Part shown: positions 7,022 to 12,939 of the stretch, piece by piece
Layout: every line of letters starts with the position of its first letter
Position numbering within the stretch: position 1 is the first letter of the stretch
From: Planctomycetota bacterium
GTDB taxonomy: Bacteria; Planctomycetota; UBA11346
Length of the DNA stretch: 12,939 nucleotides
Assembly (NCBI GenBank): GCA_947470885.1
Contig: CANIXE010000026.1
Coordinates: 1-12,939 of the forward strand
Direction of reading: 5' to 3'
Position numbers and translations under genes: made by a program
The notes under the pieces: generated by a model
What the model was told of the DNA's origin: nothing
Seen by the model: the letters and a program-made list of their open reading frames with translations, nothing else
The model's database searches: none

Positions 7022-10000
7022 ATGACCTCTATTCCGCCGTCTGAACCGACCAAGCCTGGAACCGCGCAGGATGGCGACTCCGATCATCAGACGTTGGCCG
7101 GTAGCACCGGGCGTGAAGGCGTTTCCCCTGATGCCCTGAGTGGACGGGAAATGACCCTCCAGATGCCGACCTCCGTCGGCCAGGAGGTCACAGGAAGCGA
7201 AGCCCCGGGTGAAGGTTCCCGAATCATGGTGGTGGATGATTTGGGCGAAGTGCCCGAGGAATTGTCAGGCCGGGAGATGACCCTGCAGACCATGCCTTCC
7301 GGTGATCAGGGACTCACGGGTCGGGAAATGACCCTCCAGGCGATTTCCCAGGATCCGCCCACGGGCATCACCCTGACCGGCCGGGAGATGACGCTTCAGA
7401 CCCTGCCGTCAGGGGCCCCAGGTTTGACGGGCCGGGAAATGACCCTGCAAAGTCTTTCCCAAGATCCGCCCACAGGGAGCACCATATCTGGTCGCGAGCA
7501 GACCCTGCAGTCGGTGACCCAGGATCCGCCGACGGGGATTACCCAGTCAGGTCGCGAGCAGACCTTGCAGTCGGTGACCCAGGATCCGCCGACGGGGATC
7601 ACCCAGTCAGGTCGCGAGCAAACTCTTCAGACTGAGTCGGCTGGCCAACCTGGTACCGATTCTGGCCAACGGACCACCCCGACCACTCCGAATCCCGACA
7701 GCACCCCGGCGACCAAGGGGGCGAAGCCGAAGACCGCCACGGGGTTCCGTCCGATAACCGGTGGTTCAAGCTCAGGATTTGAAGATTCCTGGCATCTCCA
7801 AGGTCGCAAAGGTCCGCATACGGGGCAGAAATGGGGGGATTTCGAGATTGGCGGTATCCTTGGTGAAGGTGGCATGGGCGCGGTGTACCGGGCTAAACAG
7901 GTTTCGTTGAAGCGCCGGGTGGCGATCAAGGTGCTGCCGCCGAACCTGGCGGCAGACAGCCGCCTGCTCCAGCGCTTCCAGTTGGAAGCCACGACCTCGT
8001 CGAAGCTTTCCAGCCCCCACATCGTTCAGGTCTATTTCATCGGTGAGCACGAGGACAACCACTACTACGCGATGGAGTACGTGGACGGCACCGACCTGTA
8101 CGATCTCCTCAAGAAGCGGAAGGACGAAAAGAACCCCCTGACCCCGGAGGACGCGGCCAACTACATCCTCCAGGCCGCCAAGGGCCTGGCTGAGGCCGCT
8201 CGCCACGGTGTGGTCCACCGGGACATCAAGCCGCCGAACATGATGATGACCAGGGATGGTCTGCTGAAAATCGCCGACTTCGGCATCGTCAAGGTCATGG
8301 GGGAACACAACCTGACCATGACCGGTCAGGCAGTGGGCACCCCCGCCTACTGCAGCCCGGAACAGGGCCGGGGCGATGCCAACATCGACTGTCGCAGCGA
8401 TCTGTATTCCCTGGGCGTGGTGTTCTATGAACTGGCCTGTGGCCGAAAACCATTCGAGGCGACCACCCCGAATGCCTTGATCTACAAGCATTGTTATGAT
8501 GAGCCGGAGCTGCCCCAGAAGGTGAATCCGGCGATCAGCGATGAATACCAGGCGGTGATCCTCCGCAGCCTGGCGAAAAAACCGGAGAACCGCTACCAGA
8601 CCGCTGACGAAATGGTCCGGGATTTGGAGGCGATCCGCACCGGCTCGATGCTCAAGAGCGCCATCGCCAATTACAAGCTGGGCACCGGCGCGGCCGAGGC
8701 CAAGCGCGAGCAGATGAACTGGTTCCAACGGAACCTCGTAAAGCTCTCAGTGGCGACGGCTGTGGCAGTGGGCGTTGTTGGTACTGGCGGGTATTTTCTG
8801 CTGCAAAAGCAGAACGAATCGGCGAACGCCGCAGCCAAGGCGGAGGCCCAGCGCAAGCTGGACGAAGCCAACGCCCGGGCCGAGAAGCAGAAGCAAGAGG
8901 CCCAGCGCCAGATCGACACCGAACGGGCTGCCAAGGAGCTGCGGCCCTGGCTGTCCCAGATCCTCGATGCCACCGCTACGGTGCCCGATGAAACCGAGGG
9001 TCGTTTGGCCGCATTCACCAAGACCGTGGGTGAACAGGACGCGGACGCCAAGCGTTGGAAGGCCAAGCTAGTTCAGGTCCGTGGCCTGCAGAAGGACTTG
9101 GCGGTCCTCGACGGCGGATCGATCTCCGCCGCCCAGCGCAGTCAGGCTCGGAAAGACCTGGCGGCCTACCAAGAGAAGGTTTCCACGGCGGATGCCGCCG
9201 GGGTCCGCTGGGAAGCCACCTTGGTCAAGCTGGACGCCGAGGAGAAGACGCTGCGCGCCCGCTTGGCCGAGCTGGACAGCGCCCAGACCCTGACCGTGCC
9301 CGCCGTCGAAGGCTTGAAGCCCTCCCTGACCCGGCTGACCGAACTCGTCCCGGCGGAGGACCGCCAGCTCAAGGTATGGACCGCCACAGTTAGCCAATTC
9401 GACCAGCGGATCACCGATCTGCGTGGAAAGATCAAGCCCCTGGATGATGAAAAGCGGATTACTGAGTCCCGCCACGCGGAATACACGGCCCTGGTCAATC
9501 AGCTAAAACCTCTGGTGGCAGCCGGTGACCAAGATCTCCTGCGGTGGACTGACAAGCTGGCAAAATCCGGTGGCCGGGTTCAGGAACTGCGTCGAAAGCT
9601 GGCTGAGTTCAATAAGTTGGGCCGGCCGCCGGTTCTCGAACAAAACGCCATCAAAGCCGACTTGGATGAACTGACCCTGTTTGTCGGTTCGGAGGACGCG
9701 GACGTGGTCCAGTCCCAGGCCAAGATCAAGGCGGCCAATGAGGCCATCGCCGGCTACCGCACCCGCCTGGCCAAGCTCGACCAGGTGGCGGAGGGGGACA
9801 CCCTCCACCGCAAGGCCATCCCCGCCAACAAAACCGAGCTGGATCAGCTGACCGGGTTGGCCCTGCCGGGCGACGACGATGTGACCCGCTGGACCTCCCT
9901 GCTGGCCCGCTTCTCCAGCATCCTCGATGGTTGGGACAAGGATCTTCAACGCCTGGATCCGGCGAATCGCGAGGAGATCGCCCTGGCCCAGGGCGAGGCC

Positions 10001-12445
10001 CTGGCCGCCACCCTGGACAAGGCCGTGGCCAAGGGCGTCGTCGACGAGGCCAAGGCTGGTGTTTATCGCCAGCGCCTAGCGGACGAGAAACGCCGAGTCG
10101 AACGCCTGCGCACCACCTTGGTCACCTTGGATGCGGCAGCGCCCTTCGGCGCCCAGGTGCGCAAGGATCTGGGCCGATTTGCCATTGATGTCGGTCAGGG
10201 GGATGCGGACGTGGCCCGGTGGCTGGCAAAACAGCGTCGAGTTGACGCCCTGATCGAGAAGCTGAAGCCCCTAGATCAACCCCAACGCATTCCTGAACAG
10301 GTCCAGGATCTGTTTGACGCCCTGATGAAGGAAGTTGGCGCCCAGGATTCCGACGTGGTCCGCTGGCAGGACAAGGTCACCCGGGTGGCCGCCGCCCGGA
10401 AGGCCCTGACCGTCCTGGACCGGGTGGAACCCATTCCCGCCAGTGCCGGGGCGAATCTCAGCGAATTGGCCAGCCTCACCGGAGACAGTGACGAGCAGTA
10501 CCAGATCTGGAAGAAGAAGTACGACGAGGTCTCACGGTTGAAGGGCGTGCTCCGCCCTCTGCCAACCACCTACGTTCAGACCCCGGAACAGAATGCCCTG
10601 GCCAAGCGGGCCTTCCGCCGGGCCATCGCTCTGGTGTCCGCGGGCGATTCGGAACTGCGCGCCTGGGCCCCCCGTCAGCAGGAGTTGGACGGTCCGCAAA
10701 AGCCGGCGTGGGCCAGCAATTACGGACGCGATGAGCATGGATTGTACGCCGATCTTCCCGTGGGTCAGGAGCGCCTGCGCTTCCGCTTCGTGCCCACCGG
10801 CCGGTTCACTATCGGCAGCCCCCTGGCTGAATCAGGTCGGGATTTGGATGAGATCCAAGTCCCCATGGTCGTCGGCCAAGCGTTCTGGATGTTGGAACAC
10901 GAAGTCACCCAGGATTCCTGGATGACGGTGCAGAAGAGTGTAAATCCCAGCCTATTCGTGACCAAGGGTGGAGGCCAACATCCCGTGGAGCGGGTGAACT
11001 GGGACGAAATCCAAGCGTTTTTGACCAGCCTGAATGGACAGGTTTCCGGCCTGGAGGCGGACCTTCCCAGCGAGACCCAGTGGGAATACGCCGCCCGCGC
11101 CGGCTCTGAAGGGACCTTCCCCAAGGAACGCCCAGAAACCACCGTGGATGAGGTCGCCTGGGGTTCGGACAATGCAGGGGGCGAGACCCACGAGGTGAAG
11201 TTGCGCTTCCCCAATCGTCTGGGACTTTACGACCTCCTAGGCAATGTGGCGGAATGGTGCCGTGATGCCTACGCGCCCTATCCCACTACGGAAACTACCG
11301 ATCATCTCGGCAAAGGTTCCCAGCTTCGGGTGGCCCGGGGTGGTTCCTGGGGGGACACCACCGGCCGCCTACGGGTGGCCAATCGCACCTCCGTGCGTCC
11401 GGAGATCCGCTCCGGCTACCTGGGTTTCCGAATTATCGCTCCGGTCCGCTGGGCTTCGCCACCCACCGGGGCAGCGGTCCTCGCGGATGCTGGTGAACGG
11501 GTAGAAAAAATGGCCTTCGGTCTGATTGGGGCCATCGTCAATCTGGAGATTCGTTTACCCCAGAAGGTGACCGAAGTGGAATCGACGGCGCTTCCCGTGA
11601 CTCCGCCGGTTCAGCCAACGAACGAAGAAAAACCAGCGGCGCCCGTCCAGCCGCCGGTTTCACAGCCGCCATTGGCTCCGTTGGTTGTGCCAGTTCAGGT
11701 CAAGGCATCGCCAGAGGCTGATTCATTCATCGAGCCGATGACGCCCCCTGGTTCCAGTCGTTATCCCAAAGCCATTCCCGTGACTCCGTCAGTTTCGCCG
11801 GTTTCGCCGGTTTCGCCGGCGATCGAGGAGAAACCGGTTGCGCCAGTCGAGCCGCCGGTTTCACGGCAGCCATTGGCTCCGTTGGTTGCCCCGGTTCAGG
11901 TCAAGGCGTCGCCAGAGGCTGATTCATTCATCGAGCCAATGACGCCTCCTGGTTCCAGTCGTTATCCTAAAGCCATTCCCGTGATTCCGTCGGTTCCGCC
12001 AGTTGTGCCGGTTCCACCAGTTGCGCCGGTTTCGCCGGCGAAAGCGGAGAAACCAGTTGCGCCCGTCCAGGCGCCGGTTTCACGTCAGCCATCGGCTCCG
12101 TTGGTTGCCCCGGTTCAGGTGAAGTCCTCGCCAGGGCCTGATTCATTCATCGAGCCGATGACGCCCCCTGGTTCCAGTCGTTATCCTAAAGCCATTCCCG
12201 TGACTCCGTCGGTTTCGCCAGTTGCGTCGGTGCCTCCAGTTGCGTCGGTTCCTCCAGTTGCGTCGGTTTTGCCGGCGAAAGTGGAGAGACCAGTTGCGCC
12301 AGTCCAGCCACCGATTTCACAGTCGCCATCGGCTCCGTTGGTTGCGCCGGTCCATGCCAAGGCAACGCCAGAGTCAGATCCGTTCATCGAGCCGATGACT
12401 CCCTCTGGTTCCAGTCGCTCTCCCAAGGCCATTTCCCGTGATTGA
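7022..12445 (+). CDS. Giant single-pass receptor Ser/Thr kinase with FGE-like domain
   Basis: 1807 residues. The first 205 carry eight GRE[M/Q]TLQ motifs in a disordered, Thr/Pro/Gln-rich segment. The kinase domain (about 272-540) has GEGGMGAVY (281-289), K303, HRDIKPPN (399-406), DFG (419-421) and SPE (445-447), so it looks active. One hydrophobic helix (about 574-594) after a basic stretch predicts a cytoplasmic kinase and an exported C-terminus. A charged coiled-coil-like stretch (596-640) leads into about eleven helical repeats (640-1225). An FGE-sulfatase/SUMF1-like domain (about 1245-1473) shows EVTQDSW, LPSETQWEYAARAG, LGNVAEWC, RGGSW and GYLGFR. It lacks the paired cysteines that bind copper in true formylglycine-generating enzymes, so it is probably a binding domain. 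A proline-rich tail of four repeats (1536-1807) ends the protein. The ligand is unknown. No Shine-Dalgarno precedes the ATG. The next gene encodes a secreted protein. Confidence 0.93.
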   Translation: MTSIPPSEPTKPGTAQDGDSDHQTLAGSTGREGVSPDALSGREMTLQMPTSVGQEVTGSEAPGEGSRIMVVDDLGEVPEELSGREMTLQTMPSGDQGLTGREMTLQAISQDPPTGITLTGREMTLQTLPSGAPGLTGREMTLQSLSQDPPTGSTISGREQTLQSVTQDPPTGITQSGREQTLQSVTQDPPTGITQSGREQTLQTESAGQPGTDSGQRTTPTTPNPDSTPATKGAKPKTATGFRPITGGSSSGFEDSWHLQGRKGPHTGQKWGDFEIGGILGEGGMGAVYRAKQVSLKRRVAIKVLPPNLAADSRLLQRFQLEATTSSKLSSPHIVQVYFIGEHEDNHYYAMEYVDGTDLYDLLKKRKDEKNPLTPEDAANYILQAAKGLAEAARHGVVHRDIKPPNMMMTRDGLLKIADFGIVKVMGEHNLTMTGQAVGTPAYCSPEQGRGDANIDCRSDLYSLGVVFYELACGRKPFEATTPNALIYKHCYDEPELPQKVNPAISDEYQAVILRSLAKKPENRYQTADEMVRDLEAIRTGSMLKSAIANYKLGTGAAEAKREQMNWFQRNLVKLSVATAVAVGVVGTGGYFLLQKQNESANAAAKAEAQRKLDEANARAEKQKQEAQRQIDTERAAKELRPWLSQILDATATVPDETEGRLAAFTKTVGEQDADAKRWKAKLVQVRGLQKDLAVLDGGSISAAQRSQARKDLAAYQEKVSTADAAGVRWEATLVKLDAEEKTLRARLAELDSAQTLTVPAVEGLKPSLTRLTELVPAEDRQLKVWTATVSQFDQRITDLRGKIKPLDDEKRITESRHAEYTALVNQLKPLVAAGDQDLLRWTDKLAKSGGRVQELRRKLAEFNKLGRPPVLEQNAIKADLDELTLFVGSEDADVVQSQAKIKAANEAIAGYRTRLAKLDQVAEGDTLHRKAIPANKTELDQLTGLALPGDDDVTRWTSLLARFSSILDGWDKDLQRLDPANREEIALAQGEALAATLDKAVAKGVVDEAKAGVYRQRLADEKRRVERLRTTLVTLDAAAPFGAQVRKDLGRFAIDVGQGDADVARWLAKQRRVDALIEKLKPLDQPQRIPEQVQDLFDALMKEVGAQDSDVVRWQDKVTRVAAARKALTVLDRVEPIPASAGANLSELASLTGDSDEQYQIWKKKYDEVSRLKGVLRPLPTTYVQTPEQNALAKRAFRRAIALVSAGDSELRAWAPRQQELDGPQKPAWASNYGRDEHGLYADLPVGQERLRFRFVPTGRFTIGSPLAESGRDLDEIQVPMVVGQAFWMLEHEVTQDSWMTVQKSVNPSLFVTKGGGQHPVERVNWDEIQAFLTSLNGQVSGLEADLPSETQWEYAARAGSEGTFPKERPETTVDEVAWGSDNAGGETHEVKLRFPNRLGLYDLLGNVAEWCRDAYAPYPTTETTDHLGKGSQLRVARGGSWGDTTGRLRVANRTSVRPEIRSGYLGFRIIAPVRWASPPTGAAVLADAGERVEKMAFGLIGAIVNLEIRLPQKVTEVESTALPVTPPVQPTNEEKPAAPVQPPVSQPPLAPLVVPVQVKASPEADSFIEPMTPPGSSRYPKAIPVTPSVSPVSPVSPAIEEKPVAPVEPPVSRQPLAPLVAPVQVKASPEADSFIEPMTPPGSSRYPKAIPVIPSVPPVVPVPPVAPVSPAKAEKPVAPVQAPVSRQPSAPLVAPVQVKSSPGPDSFIEPMTPPGSSRYPKAIPVTPSVSPVASVPPVASVPPVASVLPAKVERPVAPVQPPISQSPSAPLVAPVHAKATPESDPFIEPMTPSGSSRSPKAISRD
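7139..7630 (+). repeat. Eight GRE[M/Q]TLQ motifs at kinase N-terminus
   Basis: The motif [S/T]GRE[M/Q]TLQ occurs eight times, with its Thr at residues 45, 87, 104, 124, 141, 161, 181 and 201. Spacing is 42, then 17, 20, 17, 20, 20, 20, 20 residues. Two alternating spacers, a PSG..G type and a S/T-QDPPTG type, join the motifs. A degenerate STGREG occurs at 28-33. The motif stays constant while the spacers drift, which suggests selection on the Thr-centred motif. It precedes the kinase domain on the predicted cytoplasmic side. Confidence 0.95.
7501..7620 (+). repeat. Near-identical 60-bp tandem duplication
   Basis: 7501-7560 and 7561-7620 are identical except at two positions (7505/7565 and 7540/7600), and both changes are synonymous. 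Each unit encodes one complete 20-residue motif-plus-spacer period. This is the youngest part of the N-terminal motif array and shows that the array grows by whole periods. Confidence 0.95.
8741..8803 (+). other. Predicted transmembrane helix of the receptor kinase
   Basis: Residues 574-594 form the only long hydrophobic stretch of the giant kinase (KLSVATAVAVGVVGTGGYFLL). It is preceded by KREQMNWFQR, a positively charged flank that by the positive-inside rule keeps the kinase in the cytoplasm. Everything after residue 595 would then be periplasmic or extracellular. Confidence 0.85.
8939..10696 (+). repeat. About eleven degenerate 50-60-residue helical repeats (stalk)
   Basis: Residues 640-1225 consist of diverged repeats of about 50-60 residues. 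The consensus is roughly L..L...VG..DADV.RW..KL..V..L...L..LD. Clear instances of the core are EQDADAKRW (671-679), SEDADVV (890-896), GDDDVTRW (950-957), QGDADVARW (1059-1067) and AQDSDVVRW (1107-1115). Each repeat probably forms a short helical hairpin or coiled coil, so together they would make a rod between the membrane and the FGE-like domain. I do not recognise a named family. Confidence 0.8.
11627..12442 (+). repeat. Four proline-rich C-terminal repeats
   Basis: Four repeats of 66, 74, 79 and 53 residues begin at residues 1536, 1602, 1676 and 1755. Each has a Pro/Val/Ala-rich part (EKPVAPVQPPVS...APLVAPVQVK) followed by a nearly invariant motif FIEPMTPPGSSRYPKAI. Unit length varies through a short internal expansion of (V/S)PPVA, including an 18-bp tandem repeat at 12221-12268 and a 9-bp TTTCGCCGG-type repeat near 11800-11820. 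The last copy is truncated at the stop codon. The region is probably extended and exported, perhaps contacting the envelope. Confidence 0.93.
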
Positions 12446-12467
12446 TACGTTCGCCAGGTCTGCCCGT

Positions 12468-12939
12468 ATGTCTAACCGTCCTGATCCCCGAGGCTTTGTT
12501 TACGTCATGTCGGAATTCCACCGTCGTTGTCTTGCCCCAGCCTCGTTGTTGTTCGGTGTGTTCCTGCTTGTGTTAGTGGGGGGCAAGGCCTGGGCCGCGG
12601 ATTCTGCTGCCGTATGGGTGGATGGAGGGGCTAATCAGTTCAATGACGGTTCGAATTGGGATATCACGGATTTTCCCAGCGGTACCTCAGCGAGTGCAAC
12701 CTTCGATATCACCAAAACCAACATCGCGGTCGATGTGAATATGTCACCGACCCTTAGCGGTATCACTTTCAACGCCACCACGAATTTTATCTTGTCTGGC
12801 TCCGGCGTCATCACGCTCAATTCCTCTGGGACGCCGACAATTACCGTTTCCAATAGTGGCGCCGCACCCGGGCCTACCATCGGCTGCAACCTGATTCTGG
12901 CCAAAGACACGACTATTAATGTTGCTTCAGGAAAAACAC
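12468..12939 (+). CDS. Secreted beta-strand-repeat protein, N-terminal part
   Basis: The frame is open from ATG 12468 to the window end (157 residues seen); the rest lies outside. An AGG at 12456-12458, 9 nt upstream, supports this start; ATG 12507 is an alternative. Residues about 18-44 form a signal peptide: basic RR, a hydrophobic core LLFGVFLLVLVGG, then KAWA with predicted cleavage near AWA-AD. The mature part begins with AVWVDGGANQFNDGSNWD. It continues as Thr/Ser/Asn/Gly-rich short strands, a pattern typical of proteins with autotransporter-associated beta-strand repeats that are common in Verrucomicrobiota. The protein is therefore probably a large exported beta-helical surface protein. 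It starts 22 nt after the receptor kinase stop and is likely co-transcribed with it. Base composition is less GC-rich than in the upstream genes. Its function is unknown. Confidence 0.82.
   Translation, partial: MSNRPDPRGFVYVMSEFHRRCLAPASLLFGVFLLVLVGGKAWAADSAAVWVDGGANQFNDGSNWDITDFPSGTSASATFDITKTNIAVDVNMSPTLSGITFNATTNFILSGSGVITLNSSGTPTITVSNSGAAPGPTIGCNLILAKDTTINVASGKT

Noticed and set aside
7772..8728. 318-residue minus-strand open frame
   Set aside because: It is antisense to the receptor kinase domain, whose catalytic motifs are intact, and is a shadow frame.
10754..11440. Active formylglycine-generating enzyme
   Set aside because: The paired catalytic cysteines are absent and the domain is fused to a kinase ectodomain, so a sensor or binding role is more likely.
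12635..12910. 91-residue minus-strand open frame at the window end
   Set aside because: It is antisense to the signal-peptide-bearing beta-strand-repeat protein, which is the better supported reading.

Overview
The window looks like a chromosomal piece of a high-GC bacterium, most likely from the PVC superphylum (Verrucomicrobiota, Lentisphaerota or Planctomycetota). That placement rests on gene content: large Hanks-type Ser/Thr kinases, a kinase carrying a formylglycine-generating-enzyme-like (FGE-sulfatase/SUMF1) sensor domain, a secreted protein resembling those with autotransporter-associated beta-strand repeats, and few Shine-Dalgarno sequences. It is inference, not a taxonomic proof.

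Region 1 (1-4726, plus strand) is a likely DNA-repair unit followed by a membrane enzyme. An XPB/Rad25-type superfamily 2 helicase (213-1634) precedes a DUF790/Bax1-type nuclease (1813-3012). This is the helicase-nuclease pair known from archaea, here in a bacterial setting. A PMT_2/ArnT-like glycosyltransferase (3038-4726) follows 25 nt later. The spaces before the helicase and before the nuclease are each filled by octanucleotide tandem arrays facing each other in inverted orientation: CGAATGCT before the helicase and CGTCCGGT before the nuclease. The octamers differ but the architecture is the same.

Region 2 (4737-12445) holds two divergent kinase genes sharing a 191-nt intergenic region. 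On the minus strand is a soluble Ser/Thr kinase with a Gly/Ser linker, an FHA domain (phosphothreonine reader) and a second, degenerate FHA-like segment. On the plus strand is a single-pass receptor kinase of 1807 residues. Its order is: eight GRE[M/Q]TLQ motifs, kinase, one membrane helix, about eleven 50-60-residue helical repeats, an FGE-like domain without the catalytic cysteines, and a proline-rich tail of four long repeats. The repeated Thr motifs in one protein and the FHA domain in its neighbour suggest a write-and-read phosphosignalling module. This is the most interesting hypothesis in the window.

Region 3 (12468 to the end) is the start of a secreted protein with a signal peptide and beta-strand-repeat-like sequence. 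It begins 22 nt after the receptor kinase stops, so the two are probably co-transcribed. No tRNA, rRNA, CRISPR array or insertion sequence was recognised.
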